Below, one piece after another: positions 31,909 to 40,285 of a stretch of 64,000 bases of DNA. The DNA lies in the NCBI RefSeq assembly GCF_018403185.1, contig NZ_BOSE01000007.1, forward strand, positions 248,001 to 312,000, given 5' to 3'. The notes below the pieces were generated by a model. The model ran no database searches and was not told the origin of the DNA. It was given only the letters and a program-made list of their open reading frames with translations. How positions within the stretch are numbered: position 1 is the stretch's first letter; each line of letters opens with the position of its first letter. The position numbers were made by a program, and so were the translations under genes. This DNA is from Paenibacillus montaniterrae. Its GTDB lineage: Bacteria > Bacillota > Bacilli > Paenibacillales > Paenibacillaceae.

Positions 31909-33081
31909 TTACTTCCTCCACGGAATGAGATTCTGCCTCATTGCAGCTAGCTCGTCTTGATTTAGCTGCTCACTGCCGACAACATAAATGGATATTGATG
32001 CAGCATCCAATGCCTGGGAAAGATGCAAGCCGTTTGATGTTGCCGTTGTATTAGGTGATGTTAAAGCCAGTCCGTATGCATCACTATCATTATCTGAATA
32101 AATGATGATGGAATTGCTCAACAGCACTGGTCTGCCAGGATCAGCAGAAGAGGCAACCTGACTGTCAGGCATATAGCCTCCATCAAGACTTGACTGCAAT
32201 ATTTCAATACCTGGATCATTACTATTTTCGTCATCTTTTACGACCAAAGCACGATAGGAAACAAAGTAGTAATATCCACTCTTTAATTGGAAATTCTGAT
32301 AATACTGATTTTGATCAACTGTAATTGGATTAGTCCAGGTCACAAAGCCCCCGACGTTAAATTGTGAACTAAGCGGAATCGCCGTGTGAGGGTATTGACC
32401 AGCTGAAAACGAGGAGATAAAAATTGCATAATCTGCCGCTGTAGTAAGAATGCCTGGCGATCCGGTTGGACCCTGTGCTCCTGTCGGACCAGTAACCCCC
32501 TGCAGGCCTGTCGGTCCGGTTCCCCCTGTATCCCCCTTGGCTCCTGAAGGACCGGTTGGACCCGTTGCCCCAGGCAGTCCGGACGGCCCCGTTGGGCCGT
32601 TACTTCCTGTAGCTCCTATTCCGGTTGGACCCGTTGGGCCTTGAGGACCCGAATCTCCATTTTGTCCTGGGAGACCTGATGGACCTTGAGGACCTGTTGG
32701 ACCACTATTCCCCTGGCTTCCTGTCGGACCTTGAGGGCCTGTCGGACCAGTCAAACCAGCTGGACCAGTATCCCCTGGAGGCCCTTGCAATCCTTGAGGG
32801 CCTCTTAGTCCCCCTGGTCCTGTCGGCCCTGTGTCTCCTGTGTCCCCTATCGCACCTGTAGGCCCTGTGTCTCCATTTAAACCATCATGCCCCTGTTCAC
32901 CTCTACTTCCTTGTTCTCCTGTTGGGCCAGTCGGGCCGACAGCTCCCGTCGGCCCACCTGCACTCCCTGTCGGACCGGTTGGGCCATTCGGGCCGGTTGG
33001 GCCAGTTGGGCCAGTTGGGCCGGTTGGGCCTGTATCTTGTTCGGGATCCGTCAGACTGAACGGATTATTAATATCAGACAT
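31909..33081 (-). CDS. collagen-like protein, paralogue B1
   Basis: A 390-residue protein: leader MSDINNPFSLTDPEQDTG, about 200 residues of Gly-X-Y, then the common domain (DYAIFISSFSAG, FQLKSGYYYFVSYRALVVKD, GRPVLLSNSIIIYSDNDSD) and the tail MRQNLIPWRK, which matches MRQNLFPGK in 28005-29090. GGAGG sits 7 bases before the ATG at 33081. It is the first gene of the unit, with 46 bases to the next gene. Confidence 0.88.
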   Translation of the reverse strand: MSDINNPFSLTDPEQDTGPTGPTGPTGPTGPNGPTGPTGSAGGPTGAVGPTGPTGEQGSRGEQGHDGLNGDTGPTGAIGDTGDTGPTGPGGLRGPQGLQGPPGDTGPAGLTGPTGPQGPTGSQGNSGPTGPQGPSGLPGQNGDSGPQGPTGPTGIGATGSNGPTGPSGLPGATGPTGPSGAKGDTGGTGPTGLQGVTGPTGAQGPTGSPGILTTAADYAIFISSFSAGQYPHTAIPLSSQFNVGGFVTWTNPITVDQNQYYQNFQLKSGYYYFVSYRALVVKDDENSNDPGIEILQSSLDGGYMPDSQVASSADPGRPVLLSNSIIIYSDNDSDAYGLALTSPNTTATSNGLHLSQALDAASISIYVVGSEQLNQDELAAMRQNLIPWRK

Positions 33082-33285
33082 ATACAATCCTCCAATCATA
33101 TTGATTTATTTTTCTTTCCTGCTCTTGGTATTGCTGCCTGATCCTCTGCTGCCTCCATTCCGTTTTATGTTATTGAAAAAAGGGTGACCCAAGACGATTA
33201 GCTCATACCCTAGATCAGCATATTACTCTAACTATTTGTCTCATTCCGATTATTTTTTGGTTTAGAGACAGACCGGTTTAAATGT

Positions 33286-33330
33286 CAGAAGCACAAATGG
33301 GCAGAAGCACAAATGGGCAGAAGCACAAGA
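33286..33330. repeat. short 16-bp tandem repeat between divergent collagen genes
   Basis: Two full and one partial copies of CAGAAGCACAAATGGG in the 310-base divergent intergenic region (33082-33391). The array lies 60-105 bases before the start of the plus-strand collagen-like gene and could be a regulator-binding array. A CATAGGCTA box (33348-33356) just after it resembles a SigK -10 element, but no good -35 is visible. The remainder of the region shows nothing clear. Confidence 0.6.
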
Positions 33331-33391
33331 AAAAACGGGCTAATCATCATAGGCTATCTATACAGTGGTTGTAAACGGGAGGATGGTGAAG

Positions 33392-35488
33392 TTGAAAAAG
33401 AGGGATTTCAAGCGAGCTTCTTCACGAAAGAGAACTAACAATAAAAGATTAAATATTATATGCTGTCTAGCCTCTCCGTATAAGCATGCACGCTGCAAAT
33501 CTGCGTGCAGCACAAGGCTCCGATGTCCGTTCAAATCTCCTATTATCAGATTACGAAAAGGCGCACATAGAAAAAAATATGTGGATAGCAATAAATGTAA
33601 CCATCCCAATAAGAATAAAGCTGTGCATGCTTCACAAAGCATAATTACATTAGCAGGACCACGGGGACCAAGAGGTGCAAGAGGATTAAGAGGTACAAGA
33701 GGATTAAGAGGTACAAGAGGATTAAGAGGCGCGAGAGGGCCAAGAGGAGCAAGGGGACTCAAGGGGGATAGGGGACCGATCGGGCCGATGGGACCTGAAG
33801 GCAGCAGTGGACCAACCGGGCCGATGGGACTTGTTGGACCAACAGGCCCTTCTGGGGTGACTGGCGATGTTGGGCCTATCGGGCCTACCGGAACGACTGG
33901 ACCTACTGGGGCAACGGGCAATGTCGGGCCTACTGGACCAATCGGACTTACTGGCGCTACGGGCGTGACAGGCGATGTTGGAGCTACAGGGCCGGTCGGG
34001 CCTACTGGTGCTACCGGCGCTACCGGCGCTACGGGACCCACTGGACCTGTTGGACCGACGGGTGTTACCGGCGCTACCGGCGCTACGGGACCCACTGGAC
34101 CTGTTGGGCCGACTGGTGCTACCGGCGCTACGGGACCCACTGGACCCACTGGACCTGTTGGGCCGACTGGTGCTACCGGCGCTACGGGACCCACTGGACC
34201 CACTGGACCTGTTGGACCGACTGGTGCTACCGGCGCTACGGGACCCACTGGACCTGTTGGGCCGACTGGTGCTACCGGTGCTACGGGCGCTACGGGACCC
34301 ACTGGACCTGTTGGACCGACTGGTGCTACCGGCGCTACGGGACCCACTGGACCTGTTGGGCCGACGGGTGCTACCGGCGCTACCGGCGCTACGGGACCCA
34401 CTGGACCTGTTGGGCCGACCGGTGCTACAGGCGCTACAGGCGCTACGGGACCCACTGGACCTGTTGGGCCGACTGGTGCTACAGGCGCTACAGGCGCTAC
34501 GGGACCCACTGGACCTGTTGGGCCGACCGGTGCTACCGGCGCTACCGGCGCTACGGGACCCACTGGACCTGTTGGGCCGACCGGTGCTACCGGTGCTACA
34601 GGCGCTACGGGACCCACTGGACCTGTTGGGCCGACGGGTGCTACAGGCGCTACCGGCGCTACGGGACCCACTGGACCTGTTGGGCCGACCGGTGCTACCG
34701 GCGCTACGGGACCCACTGGACCCACTGGACCTGTTGGGCCGACTGGTGCTACAGGCGCTACAGGCGCTACGGGACCCACTGGACCTGTTGGGCCGACTGG
34801 TGCTACAGGCGCTACAGGCGCTACGGGACCCACTGGACCTGTTGGACCGACTGGTGCTACCGGTGCTACGGGGGCTACGGGACCCACTGGACTTGTTGGA
34901 CCGACTGGTGCTACCGGCGCTACCGGCGCTACGGGACCCACTGGACCACAGATGCTGCCATTTGCCTCATTACACTCAACTAAATCTGATGAAGAAATAC
35001 AACATAACGAAAAATTCACTATGACTTATATTTCATTCCAGACAGGTGATATCATCGAGTTGCTAAATGGGGGAACAGACTTCTTAATAAAATATCCCGG
35101 TGTGTACCATACTACGATGAATATGAATATTTCCTGGTTTAACGAGCCAGAAAATTATGATATGCTGGCAGTTGGCGTTTTCGATAATGACTTACCTACT
35201 GTTATGATCGGATTAAATGTGTATATTCCTCCAGGTGAATCAGTACAATACCATATCCCAAGTACCCATGTGACCGGAATTGGCCGTCTGCACGCTGACG
35301 GTACGAAAACATTTAGTATACAGTTTTTGAATGCAACGGGCTCTGCCCAGACTAACAGTGCCAGACTTATTGGAGCGTCTGGTGATTATGGTGTCAATGC
35401 CAAGGTTAACATGGATATGAATTTGTTATGGGTTCATCCGTATGTGCCATATACTGGCCCTACAGGGGTTACAGGTCCATCGCCATAA
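33392..35488 (+). CDS. large collagen-like protein with basic N-terminus and BclA-like C-terminal domain
   Basis: A 698-residue protein. Residues 1-90 are very basic and contain eight or so Cys (ICCLASPYKHARCKSACSTR). A GPRGARGLRGTRG section follows, then about 400 residues dominated by 18-residue blocks of the type GATGATGATGPTGPVGPT. The C-terminal 170 residues (from FASLHSTKSDEEIQHNEKFT to VHPYVPYTGP) have the look of the BclA-type trimeric jelly roll. The start is a TTG, 9 bases after GGGAGG; a GTG two codons earlier is possible. The probable role is a trimeric spore-surface filament, with the basic Cys-rich part as anchor (inference). Confidence 0.85.
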   Translation: MKKRDFKRASSRKRTNNKRLNIICCLASPYKHARCKSACSTRLRCPFKSPIIRLRKGAHRKKYVDSNKCNHPNKNKAVHASQSIITLAGPRGPRGARGLRGTRGLRGTRGLRGARGPRGARGLKGDRGPIGPMGPEGSSGPTGPMGLVGPTGPSGVTGDVGPIGPTGTTGPTGATGNVGPTGPIGLTGATGVTGDVGATGPVGPTGATGATGATGPTGPVGPTGVTGATGATGPTGPVGPTGATGATGPTGPTGPVGPTGATGATGPTGPTGPVGPTGATGATGPTGPVGPTGATGATGATGPTGPVGPTGATGATGPTGPVGPTGATGATGATGPTGPVGPTGATGATGATGPTGPVGPTGATGATGATGPTGPVGPTGATGATGATGPTGPVGPTGATGATGATGPTGPVGPTGATGATGATGPTGPVGPTGATGATGPTGPTGPVGPTGATGATGATGPTGPVGPTGATGATGATGPTGPVGPTGATGATGATGPTGLVGPTGATGATGATGPTGPQMLPFASLHSTKSDEEIQHNEKFTMTYISFQTGDIIELLNGGTDFLIKYPGVYHTTMNMNISWFNEPENYDMLAVGVFDNDLPTVMIGLNVYIPPGESVQYHIPSTHVTGIGRLHADGTKTFSIQFLNATGSAQTNSARLIGASGDYGVNAKVNMDMNLLWVHPYVPYTGPTGVTGPSP
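33960..34949. repeat. 54-bp tandem repeat array in a coding region
   Basis: About eighteen units of a 54-bp repeat (with some 45-bp variants) encoding alternating GAT and GPT/GPV triplets. Synonymous differences (ACC/ACA, GGC/GGT) give each unit a slightly different sequence. Because stop codons are absent in all frames of the repeat, long antisense frames appear across it; these are artefacts. Confidence 0.88.
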
Positions 35489-35521
35489 CCAAAAATATTG
35501 AAGCCAACTATAATTTGATTG

Positions 35522-35565
35522 GGGGATCTTATTATTCTGCTTGCAAGCATAACCATGATCCCCTT
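35522..35565 (+). terminator. terminator of the plus-strand collagen-like gene
   Basis: GGGGATC (35522-35528) pairs with GATCCCC (35557-35563), with an inner GCTTGCAAGC palindrome and a short TTCTT tail, 33 bases past the stop codon. Confidence 0.75.
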
Positions 35566-35607
35566 CTTGGTTGTTAACTGATTTTTTATTTTTACATTTT
35601 TTTCAAT

Positions 35608-35754
35608 TTATAGAAAATGTATATGAACCCAATCTGTGAAGTATTCCATGTTACTGTTCTTTTGGGTTGTTGGCTGTCCAGCTTTTTCAAATCTCTTTTT
35701 AGACTCATAAAAAAATCCTTCGTTGTAATGACCATGCCAGATCAATCGTTTCAT
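35608..35754 (-). CDS. possible 48-residue small protein (uncertain)
   Basis: Within the 321-base gap between the collagen gene and the PhzF-like gene, one minus-strand frame reads as a plausible peptide (MKRLIWHGHYNEGFFYESKK and onward to TDWVHIHFL). It lacks a good ribosome site. An overlapping frame begins with an ATG that has AAGGA upstream but gives a less protein-like 38-residue product. Either may be chance or a gene fragment. Nothing else is visible in this gap besides the collagen terminator. Confidence 0.22.
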   Translation of the reverse strand: MKRLIWHGHYNEGFFYESKKRFEKAGQPTTQKNSNMEYFTDWVHIHFL

Positions 35755-35809
35755 TTAGGCTCGTTGATATGTTCAGTCATATGCTCATTGTCGCATTCAA
35801 TTTGCTAAA

Positions 35810-36703
35810 TTATTCAAATGAGACATCCATCTCTTTAACATATACACCAGTTCCAGAAATGTATACGTCCATACCGCTCTCTGTTCGATTTACGTTGACG
35901 TAAACTCGACCATCCTTCTCAATTTCCAATCCCTGTTCAACGATAAATTCAATTTGCTCCGCTTTATGATCCAAATAAGTTAAGTAATATGCACCCATAA
36001 CGCCTGAAGCTGTGCCTGTAACGGCATCTTCAACTGTTCCTGAAAAAGGAGACGAAAAATGCCGAGCATGCATCATCGCTTTGTTGTCAAATGCCTTTAA
36101 TGTAAACGGGTGAACAGAGGTTTTCGGCTGCTCGATTAAAATATCCGGGAACTGGTAGTTATGGGGCTTCATTCTTGAAAAGCTTTCTACTTCCTTGACA
36201 GGCACCAGCAAAGTCCATGTGCCAGTATTTCCATATACAATTGGCAGCGAATCATCTATGTCTTGTTCGCTTATTCCAAGACTGGCAGCGAGCTTTTTTA
36301 CAGAGCCATTAAAGGAAGCAAACATAGGCTGATCCTGTTTCATTGTTACGAAAAGCTCATCATGCCTTTGCTCAAATCGGATAGGCAATACTCCTACATT
36401 TGTTTCAATCGTTATATTATTGCGAGTTTCCCCGATCAGCCCCAATGATTTAAGACAATACATCGACCCTACTGTTGCATGCCCGCAAAGATTTATTTCA
36501 TGTCCTGGCGTAAAATAGCGCAATTTATAGTCCGCTATATCCGATTTCAGCACAAACACAGTCTCATTAAATCCTACTGTCTTTGCAATACGCTGCATGC
36601 TGTCTACGCTTAAATCGTCTGCTTCTAACACAATTCCGGCGGGATTGCCTTTGTTCGGTATTGATGAGAATGCATCGTAATGAAGCACTTTTCTTGTTTG
36701 CAT
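35810..36703 (-). CDS. PhzF family isomerase/epimerase
   Basis: A 297-residue protein of the PhzF/diaminopimelate-epimerase-like fold. HYDAFSSIPNKGNPAGIVLE, NETVFVLKS with the catalytic Glu, LRYFTPGHEINLCGHATVGS and the C-terminal DAVTGTASGVMGAYYL are the family blocks. Substrate unknown; relatives isomerise dihydro-hydroxyanthranilate in phenazine synthesis, but no other phenazine genes are present. The start at 36703 follows TAGGAATAG; an ATG at 36721 has no site. Confidence 0.92.
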   Translation of the reverse strand: MQTRKVLHYDAFSSIPNKGNPAGIVLEADDLSVDSMQRIAKTVGFNETVFVLKSDIADYKLRYFTPGHEINLCGHATVGSMYCLKSLGLIGETRNNITIETNVGVLPIRFEQRHDELFVTMKQDQPMFASFNGSVKKLAASLGISEQDIDDSLPIVYGNTGTWTLLVPVKEVESFSRMKPHNYQFPDILIEQPKTSVHPFTLKAFDNKAMMHARHFSSPFSGTVEDAVTGTASGVMGAYYLTYLDHKAEQIEFIVEQGLEIEKDGRVYVNVNRTESGMDVYISGTGVYVKEMDVSFE

Positions 36704-36741
36704 CACTATTCCTACTTTCATATTTTTGTATACGGCACTGG

Positions 36742-37794
36742 TCAGTCAACCATAATTGCACCAAACCCAACAATTTCACTATTTTCCTCAGCATTCGGAT
36801 GTGTAATAACTAATTTAAGCTTCCCTGCCGGTATGCTCGCCCAGTCCGAAAAGCCCCAGCTTCCTGTCTTATACCTGTACGTGCCATAGCTGACATCGTC
36901 AACGAGCAAGGTAATATCGAAAAAGGATTCCGTTTTATCTAAAGCAGACTCGTACTCGCCAAGCGCCGCTACTCTAATTCGGTCCTTCGCCATAATTTGC
37001 AGGTCAGAGGAATACTGTTGCGAATACAAATTAATTTGAAAACTGTAAGGAAATACGGCCGCGTTTCTGTTTTTAATAATTCCTCCATCACCTTCACGTG
37101 CTTGTTCTATAAAAGGGGTACTGGCGTACAATTCATCTATATTGGTTTCATCGTCCTCGGAAGGTAGCGGATGATGCATCTTCAATTCTTTTCCTGCTTC
37201 AAATATAAAAGGCGTTTCTTCATACAGCTTATCTACGTCAACACGCTTAAAAATGCTCGTCTGCAGCTTATTCAATAGATCAATTTGACCGATGTTCAGG
37301 TTTTTGATACCTACTAAAACGGCAACAAGCATTAGAGCCAGGATTAAAACAATTATAGTTGTTAAGGTTATGCGTTTTTTCATGGCTGCCAATGAAATAA
37401 CGAAAATTACAAAGCCTCCAGCTAATATAAGTATTAACCAGCTTCGAATTTCAACAAAGTCATTGTTGTAGTGACCTTTATTGACCGCCTTTATATAGGT
37501 ACCATCACTGGTTAGAATGGCAATTGCTTCTTGCACGTCTAAATTGATGATCGAGTAGTATGCAGTTCCTTTAGGAAATGTATTGGAAAAATTCCCAGCA
37601 TACGTTCCTTCTTTGTCCGAATAACGTGTTACTTTACCAATTTCATTCTCAATATCGTCAGGTGAAACCGTTTCGTCCGTTACTTCATACATATCTCCTG
37701 CGTACACAACAAACCGAGAAGCCCAGTCTGCCCATACAAATGCACTTGGTGCAAGAAAAAATAAAATCAGTACGATCAAGATGGATTTTTTCAA
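36742..37794 (-). CDS. secreted/membrane protein of unknown function
   Basis: A 350-residue protein. A signal peptide (residues 1-23) is followed by a domain with a conserved-looking EIGKVTRYSDKEGTYAGNFS, KGTAYYSI pattern known from several Bacillales envelope proteins. Two membrane helices follow near residues 118-136 and 144-163, and then a long C-terminal extracytoplasmic part including SDLQIMAKDRIRVAALGEYE and YGTYRYKTGSWGFSDWASIP. The start is TTG with GGGGG 7 bases upstream. No enzyme motif seen. Confidence 0.7.
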   Translation of the reverse strand: MKKSILIVLILFFLAPSAFVWADWASRFVVYAGDMYEVTDETVSPDDIENEIGKVTRYSDKEGTYAGNFSNTFPKGTAYYSIINLDVQEAIAILTSDGTYIKAVNKGHYNNDFVEIRSWLILILAGGFVIFVISLAAMKKRITLTTIIVLILALMLVAVLVGIKNLNIGQIDLLNKLQTSIFKRVDVDKLYEETPFIFEAGKELKMHHPLPSEDDETNIDELYASTPFIEQAREGDGGIIKNRNAAVFPYSFQINLYSQQYSSDLQIMAKDRIRVAALGEYESALDKTESFFDITLLVDDVSYGTYRYKTGSWGFSDWASIPAGKLKLVITHPNAEENSEIVGFGAIMVD

Positions 37795-37892
37795 GCTAAA
37801 ACCCCCTTGGTTAACTGCCTTCTGTTTAAGCTAATTATTGTTCGCAGCAGGCGCTTTGTTTTTATGTTGTTCAACAGCTGCAATGCTTTCCT

Positions 37893-38756
37893 CTACAATA
37901 GCCCTTTCCAGTATTGCCACGCTTTCAAATACTGCGGCAAATCTTCCTTATGATGCCGCAGGCAGATGCCAATACGGCAATAAAGCTGAACAGCTACTTC
38001 CTCAATAAGCCTTGAATCAGTTACCGGTTTATGATGCAACAAATGATAGGCGGCAAACAACGTGTCTGTATCAATATCATCTGGTGATGAACAGAAAGCG
38101 TACATAAAATCGTATAGCAGCGGACCAACTATCGGCGATGGGTCAATCACACCTGCAAAGGAAGACTGTTCAAACACGAAATTATGCACACCCGTATCTC
38201 CATGCAATAAATACTTGCTAATCGTACTCTCGTCATGAAACAGCTTGTTAACGAGCGAATTTACTAGCTCAAAGTCCTCAATCGGCAACGTATCCTGAAT
38301 ATTATCTTTAGCTTCCTCAATACTGATAGCATTAAATTGATGCCATGACTCGCAAGGAAAATCTATCCGGCCCCAAATATCAGCTCTTTGGTACAGCTCA
38401 TAATGATTAATCAAGTTACTAATAAGCGTCGACAACCAAGCTCTCTTGATTCCTCTATTAAAATGTGTTGTTCCTCTTATGTAGGAATACAAAATAAATG
38501 ATTGCTCATGATCGACATAAAGTACTTTAGGGAATAATGCTATCTCCTTATACGTCTCATAGAAGGACTGAACCAGTTGAATCTGGTCTAAACGGTCGAA
38601 TTTCAAAATATATTGGCCATTATGTTGATCGACAAGACTATATACGCGTCCTTCTGTCGTACCACTTAATTGTTTAATGTCAACAATATGACTACCAAGT
38701 ATCTCTTTTTGTTGCAATTGCTCTAAAACGCGCGTCATTTCATTCTCTAGTTTCAT
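37893..38756 (-). CDS. aminoglycoside-phosphotransferase-like kinase
   Basis: A 287-residue protein of the APH/choline kinase fold. The kinase-like lobe has GRVYSLVDQHNGQYILKFD (Lys), the catalytic loop is LLHGDTGVHNFVF with HGD and the metal-binding Asn, and the following DPSPIVGPLLYDFMYA supplies the second Asp. It may phosphorylate a small molecule or an antibiotic. GGAG precedes the ATG. Confidence 0.87.
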   Translation of the reverse strand: MKLENEMTRVLEQLQQKEILGSHIVDIKQLSGTTEGRVYSLVDQHNGQYILKFDRLDQIQLVQSFYETYKEIALFPKVLYVDHEQSFILYSYIRGTTHFNRGIKRAWLSTLISNLINHYELYQRADIWGRIDFPCESWHQFNAISIEEAKDNIQDTLPIEDFELVNSLVNKLFHDESTISKYLLHGDTGVHNFVFEQSSFAGVIDPSPIVGPLLYDFMYAFCSSPDDIDTDTLFAAYHLLHHKPVTDSRLIEEVAVQLYCRIGICLRHHKEDLPQYLKAWQYWKGLL

Positions 38757-38799
38757 AGTTAATAGCTCCTACTTTTTTTCGTAGTTAAGGAATCCAGAA

Positions 38800-38895
38800 T
38801 TAATCCTTGAATCTAAACAATTTCTCAGCCACATTTTTACAAATAATCTCGTCATCGACCACCCGGTCCATAAAAGAGGACAAGCTGTTGACATA
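38800..38895 (-). pseudogene. C-terminal gene fragment bounded by a palindromic repeat
   Basis: A minus-strand frame ending in TAA at 38800 reads VNSLSSFMDRVVDDEIICKN then VAEKLFRFKD, a protein-like helix end. Upstream it runs straight into the palindrome at 38885-38945, with no start or ribosome site. It looks like the tail of a lost gene. The parent family is not recognised. Confidence 0.4.
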
Positions 38896-38945
38896 GACGC
38901 CCACCTTAAGATAGCTCTACTCTTAAGTTGGGCGTCTATGTTGTG
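38885..38945. repeat. dispersed palindromic element, copy 1
   Basis: ACATAGACGCCC (38891-38902) pairs with GGGCGTCTATGT (38930-38941), with an inner TTAAG/CTTAA stem around GATAGCTC. A related element at 52514-52572 shares the CGCCC arms, the GATAGCTC loop and the flanking TTGACA and TGTTGT. There is no T-run, so it does not look like a terminator. Confidence 0.65.
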
Positions 38946-38980
38946 AGCCTTGCTTTTTTTGCTTTTACTGCTTCGCGTCA

Positions 38981-39604
38981 TCATTCTTGCTTGATCTTCT
39001 TATATCTCGTTGCAAATATAACAGAGAATCCATTAAATATTATGTGTAATACGAGTGCAAACAAAATCGATTGAGTCAACTCAGTGATGGCTCCTAATAT
39101 AATCCCTCCGAAAAAAGCAATTACTATAAATCTAATGCATTGAGCTGATAATTTATAATACTGCAAATGACAAATTGCGAAGAGAAGTGCAGAAATGATA
39201 ACTGGAACTGTTACAGGCATGTAAAAGAGCTGTATAACTTCGACTGAAGTGAAAACTAGCTTTAGGTTCGGTAATAGTAATCCCCGAAAAATAATTTCCT
39301 CGATGATTGGATAAGTTACGATGAAATTGGTTATATTATATTTCCCTTTAGGATTATAGCCGGAAAAGCGAGCTGCTGCGATATTAACCAAAGCTACAGC
39401 TCCGAAGATCGGAATGGCTTTTTCATAAGAAGTTGGCATTTCAAATACGTACCCCGCCTTAAAAAACGGGGTAACGACAATGATCAACACCGCCCAAACT
39501 AATACTGTATGTTTTTCCATCCCTTTTAGGCGCTTTTTAATAAGAACATCCACAAGTTTATACGAAAACGTTAATAGAACGGATATGCACAATGCAAGAT
39601 ACAT
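38981..39604 (-). CDS. CPBP family intramembrane metalloprotease
   Basis: A 207-residue polytopic protein with about six helices. Motif 1, YPIIEEIIFRGLLLP, carries the Glu-Glu-x3-Arg pattern. The His of motif 2 is in LLFAICHLQYY and that of motif 3 in LHIIFNGFS. CPBP/Abi proteins process prenylated or bacteriocin-related peptides, or act as scaffold membrane proteases. ATG at 39604 with GAGG upstream. The gene follows the kinase-like gene by 11 bases. Confidence 0.85.
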   Translation of the reverse strand: MYLALCISVLLTFSYKLVDVLIKKRLKGMEKHTVLVWAVLIIVVTPFFKAGYVFEMPTSYEKAIPIFGAVALVNIAAARFSGYNPKGKYNITNFIVTYPIIEEIIFRGLLLPNLKLVFTSVEVIQLFYMPVTVPVIISALLFAICHLQYYKLSAQCIRFIVIAFFGGIILGAITELTQSILFALVLHIIFNGFSVIFATRYKKIKQE

Positions 39605-39615
39605 TTCTCTCTTCC

Positions 39616-40143
39616 TCAAATAGTACTTATTTTACCTAGTGCCTTAGCCTCGTTTATAAATTTTCTCGCTTCCCTTGGTGACTTTAATATCATAATATGC
39701 TTATCATTGTAATTCGCAAGCTTTTGTAAAATGCCTGGAATTTTGGTCTTTCGAAACGTCCAAACCCATTTTAAAAATTCAAAGTCCAAGCTTTCTGGAC
39801 AACCTTCATTCAAGTCAGGTCTGGTCTTGCCATGATACATAATTCTTCTCTTAATCACTCTATAGACGGTTATCCATCTCGGGAAATCTAAAAGAATAAT
39901 AACGTCAGCTCGGTTCATTCTTATGTCGAGCGTTCGCCCATAATTACCATCAATAATCCATTGCTCTTCTAGTACCAGATTTTCTTGAACGGAGTCCCAC
40001 TCCTCATCAGGGGTTGGAGTCCAGCCTGGTTTCCAGAAATACGCATCTAAATGATGAACTGGCAGCTGCAAAGCTTCTCCAAGTTGCTTGGCAAGTGTGG
40101 ATTTACCTGCACCGCCAGATCCAATAATCATAATTCTTTTCAT
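39616..40143 (-). CDS. P-loop NTPase of the FlaR / topology-modulation type
   Basis: A 175-residue adenylate-kinase-like protein. The Walker A motif is IGSGGAGKSTLAKQLGEAL; HHLDAYFWKPGWTPTPDEEW and WIIDGNYGRTLDIRM are the blocks of the group annotated as DNA topology modulation protein FlaR. The actual activity is unproven; it is likely a small nucleoside or nucleotide kinase. It is probably co-transcribed with the CPBP gene. Confidence 0.87.
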   Translation of the reverse strand: MKRIMIIGSGGAGKSTLAKQLGEALQLPVHHLDAYFWKPGWTPTPDEEWDSVQENLVLEEQWIIDGNYGRTLDIRMNRADVIILLDFPRWITVYRVIKRRIMYHGKTRPDLNEGCPESLDFEFLKWVWTFRKTKIPGILQKLANYNDKHIMILKSPREARKFINEAKALGKISTI

Positions 40144-40285
40144 TATGAATACTCTCAGTCTTTAATAATCAATTTAATTAGATTTTCTTCCTCAAACATT
40201 TTCAAAACTCTCTCTCGATTTCTTTGATTCTGAAATGTGTACCATTATTCCAATAAGTCAGGATGTTAATGTTACTTGCTCTACT

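Noticed and set aside
27345..33187. Several plus-strand frames of Pro-rich repeats across the collagen cluster
   Set aside because: They are antisense shadows of Gly-X-Y coding repeats; none has a ribosome site or non-repeat domain.
33358..35019. A 553-codon minus-strand frame of repeated VGPVAP motifs
   Set aside because: It is antisense to the 54-bp collagen repeat, which has no stop codons in any frame. The plus-strand frame has a ribosome site, a basic N-terminus and a folded C-terminal domain.
38769..38984. A 71-codon minus-strand frame across the palindrome
   Set aside because: It reads through the repeat and is low-complexity and basic. The overlapping frame ending at 38800 looks more protein-like, so it is reported as a fragment instead.
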